Source of the DNA: Microbacterium sp. Clip185
GTDB lineage: Bacteria > Actinomycetota > Actinomycetes > Actinomycetales > Microbacteriaceae
Direction of reading: 5' to 3'
Length of the DNA: 64,000 nt
NCBI RefSeq assembly: GCF_028743715.1
Contig: NZ_CP117996.1
Span: 1,798,001 to 1,862,000 of the forward strand
Each line of letters starts with the position of its first letter. Within the stretch, counting starts at the first letter, position 1. The notes beneath the pieces are model-generated. The model worked only from the letters and a program-made list of their open reading frames with translations, was not told the origin of the DNA and made no database searches. This document shows, one piece after another, positions 18,214-26,997 of this stretch. The translations under genes and the position numbers were made by a program.

Positions 18214-19293
18214 ATGGACACCCTCACCACCCTCGAGCTGCGGCCTGTCGAGGTCCCCACGGACCTCGACAGGCCCGCAGCCCGGGACTTCCACCGGCTC
18301 GCCGCCATCCGAAACGAGGTCTATCGAGAGATCTCCGGCACGGACGACGACCGGATGACGCCCGGCGAGCTCGCACCCTTCGCCCGCTCCGATGCACACG
18401 AACTGCGCCTCCACTGGCTCGTGCTCCTCGATGACGAGCCGGTGGGGCGTATGGGCATGGATCTGCCGCAGGAAGACGGGTCACGCACGTCGTACGTGTT
18501 CATCGAGCTGCGCCGCGACGTGTGGGGTCAGGGCATCGGCGAGCGTGCGCACGCACTCCTCGAGGAGACAGCCCGCGCGCACGGCCGCAGCGTCATGCAG
18601 AGCTGGGTCGAGCATCCCGCCGCCGACGGCGAGCAGCTGACGCCTCCGACCGGCTTCGGCCATGTGCCGCTCGATCACCCGGCACGTTTCCTCCTGCGGC
18701 ACGGCTACACGCTGGAGCAGATCGTGCGAAAGAGCGCCTTCACCATCGCGGGAAACCGGGCAGAACTCGAGCAGCATGCCGCCGACGCGCGCGCCGCGTC
18801 CACCGACTACCGCGTCGTGCAGTGGGAGGCCCCTACCCCCGACGAGTTCGTCGAGGGGTACGCCTGGATGAAGTCACGCATGTCGACCGACGCCCCCTCC
18901 GCCGACCTGGTGGTGGACGAGGAGACCTGGGATGCCGCGCGTGTGCGCACCTGGGACGCCGACATCCTCGACGGCGGACGCCGGATGCTGGTGACCGCCG
19001 CACAGCACATCGCGACCGGTGAGCTGTGCGCGTTCAACGAGCTCGTACTGGGCGTCGACCCGGAGGCCGCGTCGCACCAGTACGACACCCTCGTGCTCTC
19101 GACGCATCGCGGCCACCGGCTCGGCATGCTCGTCAAGGCCGAGGGTCTGCTCGCCTGGCCGCGGGTCGCTCCGGCATCGACACGCGTCGTCACGTACAAC
19201 GCGGAGGAGAACCGGCCGATGCTCGACATCAACGAGGCCATCGGTTTCGTCCCGGTCAGCTACGAGGGCGTGTGGAAGCGCGTGCTCTCGTGA
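18214..19293 (+). CDS. Tandem-domain GNAT family N-acetyltransferase
   Basis: A 359-residue protein with two GNAT folds. The first (about 10-170) contains the acetyl-CoA loop-like DVWGQGIGERAHALLEE. The second (about 200-359) contains THRGHRLGMLVKAEGLL and ends with the usual NMxxN-like NAEENRPMLDINEAIGF. This double layout is common in actinobacteria, where such enzymes modify small amines or antibiotics. The substrate is unknown. ATG 18214 is preferred over ATG 18181 because GGAG sits 8 nt upstream. Confidence 0.85.
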   Translation: MDTLTTLELRPVEVPTDLDRPAARDFHRLAAIRNEVYREISGTDDDRMTPGELAPFARSDAHELRLHWLVLLDDEPVGRMGMDLPQEDGSRTSYVFIELRRDVWGQGIGERAHALLEETARAHGRSVMQSWVEHPAADGEQLTPPTGFGHVPLDHPARFLLRHGYTLEQIVRKSAFTIAGNRAELEQHAADARAASTDYRVVQWEAPTPDEFVEGYAWMKSRMSTDAPSADLVVDEETWDAARVRTWDADILDGGRRMLVTAAQHIATGELCAFNELVLGVDPEAASHQYDTLVLSTHRGHRLGMLVKAEGLLAWPRVAPASTRVVTYNAEENRPMLDINEAIGFVPVSYEGVWKRVLS

Positions 19294-19306
19294 GCGCGCG
19301 GGGGCG

Positions 19307-20122
19307 TCACCTGCCCCCGAACCACCGACGCCTGGGGCCGCGCCCCGCCGACGGAGCCTCCCCGTCCGGCGGCGGCGCGGTCACCACGTCGAGGACGACC
19401 GGCATCCCGAGTCGACTCTGTCCCGGTGTCAGGACGGAGGCGACGCCCGCCACCTGGACGGAATCGCCCGCCTCAGGCACCCGTCTCGCCTCCAGAATTC
19501 CTGCGACCGCATCCCGCAGTGCGGCGTGAGCCTCGGCGGGAGCAAGCACCGAGGAGACCAGCTGTACGTCCGGCGCGCCGAAGCGGCCGAGGCCGATGGT
19601 GTGGGCGATCGATGCCGTCTCGTCGAGGCGAGCGGCCATCGTGTGAAACCAGTTCAGCGCCGGGCGCTCGGACACCTCACCCACGTACATGACGTCCGTG
19701 GTCGCGAGATCAGCGTCGGGGAGCCAGACCGCGAGGCCGTTCTCCTGCGCGAACGCGGCGCCCAGCTGCGACACGACGTGGTGGGCGTCGAACACATCCG
19801 TCGGCGCCTCGACGCTCACCACAATGTGAGCGACATGAAGAGCGACCGCCTCGGACACGAGTTCTTTCAGCGGCGACTGGGCGACGGCATAGTCGAGCTC
19901 ACGGGCGCGAAGCGGCTCGCTGCGCAGGTGAAATGTGACGGGCACACCGTTGACCGTGACCTCGATCCGCGAAACCGGCGCGCCGTGAAGCGATTGCGCC
20001 ACGCTCGGGGCGACCGGAGCCAGCACTTCACCGATTCCCGCCGGCAGCGTCCTCAGCAGGATCACGATCCGCGCGACGCTCTGCCCACCCGTCTGCGCCC
20101 CGTCAGCACCGGTCCCGGTCAT
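19307..20122 (-). CDS. Cytosolic protein of unknown function (DUF4261-like)
   Basis: A 271-residue protein without a signal peptide or membrane segments. It begins with IVILLRTLPAGIGEVLAPVAPSV and has the central block DATHxxVSxxxxAFAQENGLAVWLPDADL-like sequence (FDAHHVVSQLGAAFAQENG), which resembles DUF4261 proteins. Function is unknown. A TAGGCT element at 20150-20155 and a GGAGGGAG tract about 10 nt before ATG 20122 give it its own transcription unit, downstream of mutM on the same strand. Confidence 0.65.
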   Translation of the reverse strand: MTGTGADGAQTGGQSVARIVILLRTLPAGIGEVLAPVAPSVAQSLHGAPVSRIEVTVNGVPVTFHLRSEPLRARELDYAVAQSPLKELVSEAVALHVAHIVVSVEAPTDVFDAHHVVSQLGAAFAQENGLAVWLPDADLATTDVMYVGEVSERPALNWFHTMAARLDETASIAHTIGLGRFGAPDVQLVSSVLAPAEAHAALRDAVAGILEARRVPEAGDSVQVAGVASVLTPGQSRLGMPVVLDVVTAPPPDGEAPSAGRGPRRRWFGGR

Positions 20123-20149
20123 GCTCGATCTCCCTCCGACCTCGACGGG

Positions 20150-20155
20150 AGCCTA
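20150..20155 (-). promoter_or_regulatory. Candidate -10 of the DUF4261-like gene
   Basis: TAGGCT on the minus strand, 27 nt before ATG 20122, in the gap after mutM. Confidence 0.4.
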
Positions 20156-20189
20156 CGGGCATCGGTCCGCGTGAGCGAACCCCTGGACA

Positions 20190-21086
20190 TCACCGCATTC
20201 CCTGGCAGTGCGGGCAGTAGTGGCTCGAGCGGTTCGTGAAGGCGACCCGCACGATCGCGTGGCCGCAACGTGCACACGGTTCGCCGGTACGCCCGTACAC
20301 GTTGAGGGAGTGCGCGAAGTAGCCGGCTTGTCCGTTGACATTGACGTACTGGGCGTCGAAGCTCGTGCCGCCCTCCGCGAGTGCCTTCTGCAGCACGGCG
20401 CGCACTTCGGCGAGGAGGCGGTTGACGGCGCGGGCGCTCAGCGCCGCAGCCACGGTTTCGGGGTGGATCCGGGCGGCCCACAGGGCCTCATCGGCGTAGA
20501 TGTTGCCGATGCCGCTCACCACACCCTGATCGAGCAGGACCCGCTTGATGCCCGACCGCTTGCGCGCGACGAGACGGCGAAAGCCCGCGTCGTCGAACGC
20601 CGGATCGAGCGGGTCGCGCGCGATGTGCGACACCTGCGTCGGAACGCTCGGGCGATCTGTGCCGTAGCCTCCCGCCGCCCCGTCACCGGTGGGCACGAGG
20701 TGATCCACGGCGAGGGAGCCGAACGTGCGCTGATCGGCGAAAACGACCGCCAGCTCGCCGTGCTGCGGATGCCGGATATCGAACCGCACGCGCTCGTGAC
20801 GCTCGCGGGGCGCGCCCGGCTCGCGCAGCAGCATCTGCCCGCTCATCCCGAGGTGCGCGACGACGGCCTGCTCCGCCGCATCCGCCAACGGGATCCAGAG
20901 GAACTTGCCCCGGCGCGCGGGCGCGCCGAACGTGCGTCCCGCGAGCTCGGTCTCGAAGTGCGAACCGTCGCCGCGATGACGTGTCAGCGCGCGCTCGTCG
21001 AGCACCTCCACGCCGTTCACGAAGGCGCCGGCGACGGCGGGCGCGAGACCCGCGCGCACGACTTCGACCTCGGGGAGCTCGGGCAC
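20190..21086 (-). CDS. mutM: Formamidopyrimidine-DNA glycosylase (Fpg/MutM)
   Basis: Base-excision repair enzyme that removes 8-oxoguanine and formamidopyrimidines and nicks the site. The mature N-terminus PELPEVEVVRAGL supplies the catalytic Pro1 (after Met removal) and Glu2. The helix-two-turn-helix region is around residues 165-225 (SGIGNIYADEALWAARIHP), and the C-terminal zinc finger (C-A-R-C ... C-P-H-C, about 275-295) is intact. 298 residues, normal length. It follows rnc with 1 nt between the genes. Confidence 0.96.
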   Translation of the reverse strand: MPELPEVEVVRAGLAPAVAGAFVNGVEVLDERALTRHRGDGSHFETELAGRTFGAPARRGKFLWIPLADAAEQAVVAHLGMSGQMLLREPGAPRERHERVRFDIRHPQHGELAVVFADQRTFGSLAVDHLVPTGDGAAGGYGTDRPSVPTQVSHIARDPLDPAFDDAGFRRLVARKRSGIKRVLLDQGVVSGIGNIYADEALWAARIHPETVAAALSARAVNRLLAEVRAVLQKALAEGGTSFDAQYVNVNGQAGYFAHSLNVYGRTGEPCARCGHAIVRVAFTNRSSHYCPHCQGMR

Positions 21087-21087
21087 C

Positions 21088-21780
21088 TCAGGCGCGTCCG
21101 CTGAGAGTGCGCCACGCCGTCAGGGCAGCGGCCATCTCGGCCTGTTTCTTGCTCGTGCCGGATCCGGTGGTGCTCACCTCGCCCACCGTCACGGTGCCTT
21201 CGAAGACCCGGGCGTGGTCAGGCCCCGTCGAATCCACCCGGTACACGGGTGCGGGCAGCCCCATCCGGGCCGCGAGCTCCTGCAACGCGGTCTTCGGGTC
21301 GACGGCGGCGTCGTAGCGCTCCGGATCGGCGAGCAGCGGTTCGATGAGGCGCAGGACGAGGCCCGTCGCGGCATCCGCCCCGGCGGACAGGTACGTCGCG
21401 CCGATGATCGCCTCGGTCGTGTCGGCGAGGATCGAGTCCTTGTCGTCGCCACGGGTCAGCTGCTCACCGCGGCCGAGCCGGATGTACGCGCCCAGACCGA
21501 TCGAGCGGGCGACCTCCGCGAGCGCGACCGTCGATACGACGCTCGCGCGGCGCTTGGCCAGGGACCCCTCATCGAGCTCGGGGTGCGAACGGTAGAGCTT
21601 GACCGTCACCGCCTGTCCGAGCACGGAGTCACCGAGGAACTCGAGCCGCTCGTTGTGCGGAATCTGGCCGTGCTCGTACGCATAGGAGCGATGCGTGAGC
21701 GCCAGCGCAAGAAGCTCGGGGTCGATATCGACCCCGAGCTTCTCGGAAAGTGCGGAGAGATCCGCAGCTGCGTCCGTCAC
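21088..21780 (-). CDS. rnc: Ribonuclease III
   Basis: Double-stranded-RNA endonuclease for rRNA and mRNA processing. The 230-residue protein has the signature NERLEFLGDSVLG near residue 42, with the catalytic Glu and Asp, and a C-terminal dsRBD (about 155-225; DPKTALQELAARMG and GSGTSKKQAEMAAA). It lies between rpmF and mutM, with 10 bp to rpmF. Confidence 0.96.
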   Translation of the reverse strand: MTDAAADLSALSEKLGVDIDPELLALALTHRSYAYEHGQIPHNERLEFLGDSVLGQAVTVKLYRSHPELDEGSLAKRRASVVSTVALAEVARSIGLGAYIRLGRGEQLTRGDDKDSILADTTEAIIGATYLSAGADAATGLVLRLIEPLLADPERYDAAVDPKTALQELAARMGLPAPVYRVDSTGPDHARVFEGTVTVGEVSTTGSGTSKKQAEMAAALTAWRTLSGRA

Positions 21781-21790
21781 GGAACGCGGC

Positions 21791-22000
21791 TCAGATGTCA
21801 GCGACCTTGCGGCCCTTGTACTCGAGGAACAGCTCGGTACCCTGCGAGTCGGTGACGACCTTCGCCTGGTGCGGGCGGCTGTAGACGACCTTGCCGTTCT
21901 CGATGGTCTTGACGAGGGCGGGAGCCTCGGCCTTCCACTGCGCGCGGCGCGAACGGGTGTTGGAGCGCGAAACCTTGCGCTTCGGGGGGTTACCTGCCAT
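21791..22000 (-). CDS. rpmF: 50S ribosomal protein L32, zinc-free form
   Basis: A 69-residue basic protein starting [19 protein letters not shown], which is the L32 signature. It has no cysteine at all, so it is the C-minus type that does not bind zinc. It directly follows the yceD-like gene, the conserved partner. ATG 22000 has the purine-rich AGAAAGAGAAG upstream. Confidence 0.95.
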   Translation of the reverse strand: MAGNPPKRKVSRSNTRSRRAQWKAEAPALVKTIENGKVVYSRPHQAKVVTDSQGTELFLEYKGRKVADI

Positions 22001-22012
22001 GGTCTTCTCTTT

Positions 22013-22576
22013 CTACGAGGTCTGTGTGCTTTGTCCTGCGTCGCCGGGCTCCGTGGCCGGTTCCGCTACCAGGTCCGCAAGCGCTGCCCAGCGAGGATCG
22101 AGGGCTTCGCGCGGTGCCTGCGCGGGGTGGTCTGCCAGACGCTCACCGGTCTCGGGGTCGAGACCTGGGCAATCCGGCCGGCACACCGGCTGGAACGGAA
22201 GCGACAGGACGACGCCATCCCTGACCAGATTTTCAAGATCCACGTGGTCGTCTTGAACTTCGAAGTCGGACGCTTCCGATCCAGGATACGCGAAAAGCTC
22301 CTGGAACTCGACTTCGACAGGCGCGGCGATGTCGATGAGGCATCGCCCGCACACTCCCGTGTACTCCGCCTCGACGTCGCCCGTGACGAGGATGCCCTCG
22401 TGAACGGACTCCAGACGAGCCTCGATGTGCACCTCTTCACCCTGGGCCACAGAGACGAGTCCCTCGCCCCACTTCTCGGGAGCGGGCACGTCGAAGGACG
22501 CCTCGCGCATCTCGCCGGGGCGATTGACGATGTCGCGCACACCGATGCTGAAGGGGCCGGGTCGACGATTTCTCAC
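22013..22576 (-). CDS. YceD/DUF177 family protein
   Basis: A 187-residue protein of the family encoded next to rpmF in most bacteria. In plants and E. coli members are linked to 23S rRNA accumulation. Visible features are the N-terminal SIGVRDIVNRPGEMRE block, a CGRCL pair, a CRPDC pair (four Cys, possible metal site) and the family tail DPRWAALADL. GTG 22576 is exactly 6 nt after TAGACT, so the yceD-rpmF-rnc-mutM operon likely starts as a leaderless mRNA. Confidence 0.9.
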   Translation of the reverse strand: MRNRRPGPFSIGVRDIVNRPGEMREASFDVPAPEKWGEGLVSVAQGEEVHIEARLESVHEGILVTGDVEAEYTGVCGRCLIDIAAPVEVEFQELFAYPGSEASDFEVQDDHVDLENLVRDGVVLSLPFQPVCRPDCPGLDPETGERLADHPAQAPREALDPRWAALADLVAEPATEPGDAGQSTQTS

Positions 22577-22582
22577 CCGGAG

Positions 22583-22588
22583 AGTCTA
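22583..22588 (-). promoter_or_regulatory. -10 element of yceD-rpmF-rnc-mutM
   Basis: TAGACT on the minus strand, 6 nt before GTG 22576. Confidence 0.55.
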
Positions 22589-22613
22589 GCCCGCCGACGC
22601 GCGACGGGGCCCG

Positions 22614-23114
22614 TCAGATGCCCCGGCCGCCGGTGTCCAGGAAGCGCGAGACGACCGGCGGAACGTACGGCGACACGTCCCCGCCGAGTGAGGCGACCTG
22701 TCGCACGAGCGAGCTCGACACGAGGGCGTGCGAGGGGTCGGGCAGCAGGAAGACGGTCTCGACCCCCGCCAGATGGCGGTTGACGATCGCCATCGGCGTC
22801 TCGTAGGCGACGTCCACCTGCGAGCGGATGCCCTTCACCAGCACGCCGGCACCGACCTCGGTTGCGTAGTCGACCAGCAGGCCCACACTCCACGACGCCA
22901 CTGTGACGTGCTCGGCCGGAAAGCCGTCCTCACGGATCGACTGCTCCAGCAGGGAGACACGTTGCGCGATGGGGAGCATGGCCTCCTTACCCGGATTGTG
23001 CACGACGAGCACGTGGACCTCGTCGTACAGACCCGCGGCACGACGGATGACGTCGAGATGCCCGAGGGTGGGCGGGTCGAAGGAGCCGGGGACGACGGCG
23101 ATCCGGTTGCTCAC
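22614..23114 (-). CDS. coaD: Phosphopantetheine adenylyltransferase
   Basis: Penultimate step of coenzyme A synthesis: transfers AMP from ATP to 4'-phosphopantetheine. The 166-residue protein carries the nucleotidyltransferase motif [12 protein letters not shown] near residue 10 and the C-terminal [10 protein letters not shown]. It starts GTG 23114, 6 nt after TAGGGT and without a Shine-Dalgarno sequence, so it is probably leaderless. Confidence 0.96.
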   Translation of the reverse strand: MSNRIAVVPGSFDPPTLGHLDVIRRAAGLYDEVHVLVVHNPGKEAMLPIAQRVSLLEQSIREDGFPAEHVTVASWSVGLLVDYATEVGAGVLVKGIRSQVDVAYETPMAIVNRHLAGVETVFLLPDPSHALVSSSLVRQVASLGGDVSPYVPPVVSRFLDTGGRGI

Positions 23115-23120
23115 CCTCTC

Positions 23121-23126
23121 ACCCTA
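23121..23126 (-). promoter_or_regulatory. -10 element of coaD
   Basis: TAGGGT on the minus strand, 6 nt before GTG 23114. Confidence 0.55.
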
Positions 23127-23167
23127 GCGGCGCGCCTTCGACAGAAGAGGAACGCGCCGCGAGGCCG

Positions 23168-25345
23168 TCAGTTCTTTCCCAGCGCCGCGCGTTCGTCGGC
23201 GTCCAGCCGGCGCTCGATCGCGCCCGCGAGTCCCGGATGCCGCAGCAACGCGGGGTCGTCGGCCAGGATCACCTCGCCGTCGCTGCGCGCACGCGCGATG
23301 AGGTCGGCGTCCGTGACCACGCGCAGCATCCGCAGCGAAGAGCGCGCTCCCGACTGCGCAGCGCCGAGGACGTTGCCCTCGCCGCGCAACTGGAGGTCGA
23401 CCTCGGCGAGCTCGAAGCCGTCGAGCGTCGCCGCGACCGCTTCGACACGGGTTCGAGCCGATGTGCGCGGTGGTGCGTCCGTGACGAGCAGGCACAGCCC
23501 CGGCACGGAACCTCGCCCGACACGACCGCGGAGCTGGTGCAGCTGCGAGACGCCGAACCGATCCGCGTCGAGGATGATCATGGTCGACGCGTTCGGCACA
23601 TCGACACCGACCTCGACGACCGTGGTCGCCACGAGCACGTCGATGTCGCCGGCGGCGAAGGCGCGCATGACCGCATCCTTCTCTTCGGAGGGAAGCTTGC
23701 CGTGCAGTAGGGCGATGCGCTTGTCGGCGAACCGGGGATGCTCGGCGAGAAGCCCGACGACCTGCACGACGCCCCACCGTGGACGAGCGGCACCCGCGTC
23801 GTCGGGGAGATCGTCGATCGTGGTCGACGGCTCTTGCCCGGCTTCGGCGATGGCGGTCTCAGGCTCGACGTCGATCGCCGGGCACACCACGAAGACCTGA
23901 TAGCCCTTCTCGACTTCCTCCGCGGCGCGCATCCAGACACGTTCGAACCAGGCGGGCTTCTCCCCCACCGGCGCGACGAACGATTCGATGCCGGCCCGGC
24001 CTGCAGGCATCGTGCGGATCGTGGAGACGTCGAGGTCGCCGAACACCGTCATCGCCACGGTGCGCGGGATCGGCGTCGCCGTGAGCACGAGCGCGTGCGG
24101 GCTCGTGCCCTTGGCACGGAGCGTCTCGCGCTGCTCGACGCCGAAGCGGTGCTGCTCGTCCACTACGACCAGGGCGAGGTCGGCGAAGGTCGTCTTGTCG
24201 CTGAGCAGCGCGTGCGTGCCGACCACGATGAGCGCCTGCCCGGCAGCGACCCGCAGCGCCGCCTTGCGCCGTTCAGCGGCGCCCATCTGCCCGGTGAGCA
24301 GTGTCGGCATGAGTTCGGGGGCGAGGGCCGGACCGAGCATCTTCGTGAGCGAGCGCAGATGCTGCGCGGCAAGCACCTCCGTCGGGGCGATCAGTGCCGA
24401 CTGCCCGCCGCTCTGCGCCACCTGGAGCATGGCCCGTAGCGCGACGAGAGTCTTACCCGAGCCCACCTCTCCCTGCACCAGACGGTTCATGGGCCACGGA
24501 CCCACGAGGTCGGCGGCGATCGCCTCGCCGACCGAGACCTGGTCGGGTGTGCGGGCGAACGGCAGCGCCGCGTCGAAACGCTCCAGCAGCGAGCCCGCAG
24601 GCCGCGGCTCGGCCGACAGCGCGCGCACGAGTTGGCGCTGCTGCAGCAGGGCGGTCTGCAGGACGAGCGCCTCCTGCCAACGCAGAGTGTGCACCGCCTG
24701 GTCGATGACGTCGTCGAAGTCCGGCCGATGCACGCGCTCGAGGGCCTCGCGGAAGCCCAACAGGCCCTCCCGAGCGCGGATGTCGTCGGGGATCGGATCG
24801 TCCAGTGGCGCGAGCAGATCGAGCGTGTGGGAGATCAGCTCACCGATCTTCCAGCTGGAGAGGGACGCGGTTGCGGGGTAGATCGGGATGGGTTGGGAGG
24901 CGTACGCCTGCGCGTTCATCAACGCCACGCTCTCGTCTTCGAAGAGCTGGTAGTCCGGATGCGCGAGCTGCATCTGGCGGCGATACTCGCCCACCTTGCC
25001 CGAGAAGGTGCCGCGCCGGCCGACCTTGAGCTGATCTTGACGCCACGGCTGGTTGAAGAAGGTGAGCACGAGATCACCCCGGCCGTCGGTGATGACCACC
25101 TCGAGGATCGAGCCGCGCCGGTTCTTCATCTTCCGATCGGTGACGCTCTTGACCTGCGCGACGATCGTGACCTGCTCGTCGACCGTCAACGAGTCGATGG
25201 GGGTCAGCTCGCCGTGCTTCGCGTAGCGACGGGGGTAATGCGTGAGCAGATCGCTCACCGTCCGCATCCCGAAGGCCCGCTGCAGGGTCGTCGCGGCTTT
25301 GCCTCCGATCACGCCGTCGAGGCGGGAGTCGAGGGTGACGGACAT
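23168..25345 (-). CDS. recG: ATP-dependent DNA helicase RecG
   Basis: Branch-migration helicase for stalled forks and recombination intermediates. The 725-residue protein has the N-terminal wedge OB-fold (about 50-150), Walker A GEVGSGKTLVAL, the DEQH box in VVDEQHRFGVEQRE, LTATPIPRT, and motif VI in QLRGRVGRG. ATG 25345 lies exactly 6 nt after TAGAAT. It is divergent from rsmD, and both genes appear leaderless. Confidence 0.96.
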   Translation of the reverse strand: MSVTLDSRLDGVIGGKAATTLQRAFGMRTVSDLLTHYPRRYAKHGELTPIDSLTVDEQVTIVAQVKSVTDRKMKNRRGSILEVVITDGRGDLVLTFFNQPWRQDQLKVGRRGTFSGKVGEYRRQMQLAHPDYQLFEDESVALMNAQAYASQPIPIYPATASLSSWKIGELISHTLDLLAPLDDPIPDDIRAREGLLGFREALERVHRPDFDDVIDQAVHTLRWQEALVLQTALLQQRQLVRALSAEPRPAGSLLERFDAALPFARTPDQVSVGEAIAADLVGPWPMNRLVQGEVGSGKTLVALRAMLQVAQSGGQSALIAPTEVLAAQHLRSLTKMLGPALAPELMPTLLTGQMGAAERRKAALRVAAGQALIVVGTHALLSDKTTFADLALVVVDEQHRFGVEQRETLRAKGTSPHALVLTATPIPRTVAMTVFGDLDVSTIRTMPAGRAGIESFVAPVGEKPAWFERVWMRAAEEVEKGYQVFVVCPAIDVEPETAIAEAGQEPSTTIDDLPDDAGAARPRWGVVQVVGLLAEHPRFADKRIALLHGKLPSEEKDAVMRAFAAGDIDVLVATTVVEVGVDVPNASTMIILDADRFGVSQLHQLRGRVGRGSVPGLCLLVTDAPPRTSARTRVEAVAATLDGFELAEVDLQLRGEGNVLGAAQSGARSSLRMLRVVTDADLIARARSDGEVILADDPALLRHPGLAGAIERRLDADERAALGKN

Positions 25346-25351
25346 GAGCCG

Positions 25352-25390
25352 ATTCTACGGCGGGCCTCCCCCACGCCCCGTCGGTAGGGT
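25352..25390. promoter_or_regulatory. Divergent leaderless promoters of recG and rsmD
   Basis: TAGAAT (25352-25357, minus strand) is 6 nt before recG ATG 25345, and TAGGGT (25385-25390, plus strand) is 6 nt before rsmD GTG 25397. The two starts are only 51 bp apart, so the -35 regions must interleave. Confidence 0.6.
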
Positions 25391-25396
25391 GAGGGG

Positions 25397-25972
25397 GTGA
25401 CGCGCATCATCGCCGGAGCCGCCGGCGGACTCCGACTCGACGTGCCGGCCAGCGGTACGCGGCCCACGAGCGACCGCGTGCGCGAGTCGCTCTTCGCCGC
25501 GCTCGAGTCCCAGGACTTCCTCACCGGCGCCCGCGTGCTGGACCTGTATGCGGGTTCGGGTGCGCTCGGGCTCGAGGCGCTGAGCCGCGGTGCAGCGCAC
25601 GTCGATCTCGTCGAGCACAACCCGAAGGCGGCCACCGTCTTGCGGCGCAACGCCGAGGTCATCGCCCGCGCGACAGGCGCGACGGCGCGGGCGCACCGCA
25701 GCACCGTCAACACCTTCCTGCGTCAGGGAACGCCCGCGTACGACCTCGTGTTCCTCGACCCGCCCTACGACGTCGCCGACGAGGAGCTCGCCGAGGCGCT
25801 CGCACTGCTGCGGCCTCTACTCAGCGATGACGCTCTCGTGGTGGTCGAGCGGGCGAAGCGGTCCGCGGAACCCGAGTGGGAGCAGGCAGACCTGGAGCAG
25901 GTGCGCGAGCGTCGTCACGGCGATACGGCGCTCTGGTGGGCTCAGCCGCGACCGGCGTCCCAGTCCGCGTAG
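25397..25972 (+). CDS. rsmD: 16S rRNA (guanine(966)-N(2))-methyltransferase RsmD
   Basis: SAM-dependent methyltransferase acting on G966 in the 30S P-site. 191 residues with RIIAGAAGG at the N-terminus, the SAM motif VLDLYAGSGALGLEALSRGA near residue 50 and the catalytic DPPY near residue 120. GTG 25397 is 6 nt after TAGGGT. Its last 31 bp overlap the 3' end of the convergent thiL gene. Confidence 0.94.
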   Translation: MTRIIAGAAGGLRLDVPASGTRPTSDRVRESLFAALESQDFLTGARVLDLYAGSGALGLEALSRGAAHVDLVEHNPKAATVLRRNAEVIARATGATARAHRSTVNTFLRQGTPAYDLVFLDPPYDVADEELAEALALLRPLLSDDALVVVERAKRSAEPEWEQADLEQVRERRHGDTALWWAQPRPASQSA

Positions 25973-26928
25973 GGATCCCATCCCCCGCGGTCGGCCGGAC
26001 TCGCACCGTCCACGGTGACCGGGTGCTCGCCGCGCGGGAGCACGGTGCCGATGCGACGAAAGCCCTCGGGCAGGTCGAGATGCGCGGCGAAGGATGCCAG
26101 GAGCGCGTGGTCCTCGCCGCCGCTCAGGGCGGTCTCCGCATCCGGACCGAGGGCTTGCGTGTCGAGGGCGATCGTGACCCCCGACGCGTCCGCGAGGCGC
26201 GTCGCGTCCAGCACCAGGCCGTCGGAGACATCCATCATGGCGTGCGCCCCGGCCGCCGCCGCCCGCGGGCCCAGGGCGATCGGCGGATGCGGGCGCAGCT
26301 GCGCCGCGATGTCCTTGCGCTCCGCATCCGTCAGCGCCTGTACGTCGACCGGGACCGGGCGGCCCTCGGCATCGCGGAAGCGTGTGAACAGGAGACGCAG
26401 GCCGCGCGCAGCACCGCCCAGCTCACCGGCGATGGCGACCGTGTCGCCCTCACGCGCTGCGGAGCGGAGCACGGCGGGACCGTCGAGCTCACCCAGCGCG
26501 GTGACCGCGACGGTGAGCGTGTCGGAGACCGTCAGGTCGCCGCCTTCCACGGCGCACCCGGGCGCGAGCTCGTCGCACGCTGCGCGCAGACCGTCCGCCA
26601 CGGCCTCGACGAAGCCGATCGTCGTGTCGTCGGGCATCGCGAGGGCCACAAGCAGCGCCGTCGGGCGAGCGCCCATCGCGGCGACGTCCGCGAGGTTCAC
26701 GGCGGCGGCCTTCCAGCCGAGGTCGAATCCACCGGTCCACGCGAGCCGGAAGTCCGGACCGTGCACGAGGGTGTCCACGGTCGCCACGATCTGCCCGGCG
26801 GGGGCCAGCACCGCCGCGTCGTCACCAGGACCGATGACCGCCGAGCCTGTCCCGACGCGTGCCAGGATGCGCCGCAGGATCTCGCGCTCGCTGAGCTCTG
26901 CCACGGTCGTCTCGGTGCCCTCATCCAC
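25942..26928 (-). CDS. thiL: Thiamine-monophosphate kinase
   Basis: Phosphorylates thiamine monophosphate to the cofactor thiamine pyrophosphate. The 328-residue protein shows IGPGDDAAVL, the VNLADVAAMGARP motif and MMDVSDGLVLD of the PurM/ThiL superfamily. GTG 26928 is the start, 6 nt after TAGCGT. Its C-terminus is encoded opposite the end of rsmD with a 31-bp overlap. No TPP riboswitch fits, since the transcript seems to have no leader. Confidence 0.94.
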   Translation of the reverse strand: MDEGTETTVAELSEREILRRILARVGTGSAVIGPGDDAAVLAPAGQIVATVDTLVHGPDFRLAWTGGFDLGWKAAAVNLADVAAMGARPTALLVALAMPDDTTIGFVEAVADGLRAACDELAPGCAVEGGDLTVSDTLTVAVTALGELDGPAVLRSAAREGDTVAIAGELGGAARGLRLLFTRFRDAEGRPVPVDVQALTDAERKDIAAQLRPHPPIALGPRAAAAGAHAMMDVSDGLVLDATRLADASGVTIALDTQALGPDAETALSGGEDHALLASFAAHLDLPEGFRRIGTVLPRGEHPVTVDGASPADRGGWDPYADWDAGRG

Positions 26929-26934
26929 CCCGCC

Positions 26935-26940
26935 ACGCTA
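26935..26940 (-). promoter_or_regulatory. -10 element of thiL
   Basis: TAGCGT on the minus strand, 6 nt before GTG 26928. Confidence 0.55.
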
Positions 26941-26985
26941 CCTTCCGCGGCGCTGACGCGAGACGGATGCGGCCGCGGCCGGGGT

Positions 26986-26991
26986 TAGCCT
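26986..26991 (+). promoter_or_regulatory. -10 element of the DUF3515 lipoprotein gene
   Basis: TAGCCT, 6 nt before GTG 26998; divergent from the thiL -10 with 45 bp between them. Confidence 0.55.
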
Positions 26992-26997
26992 GGAGGG

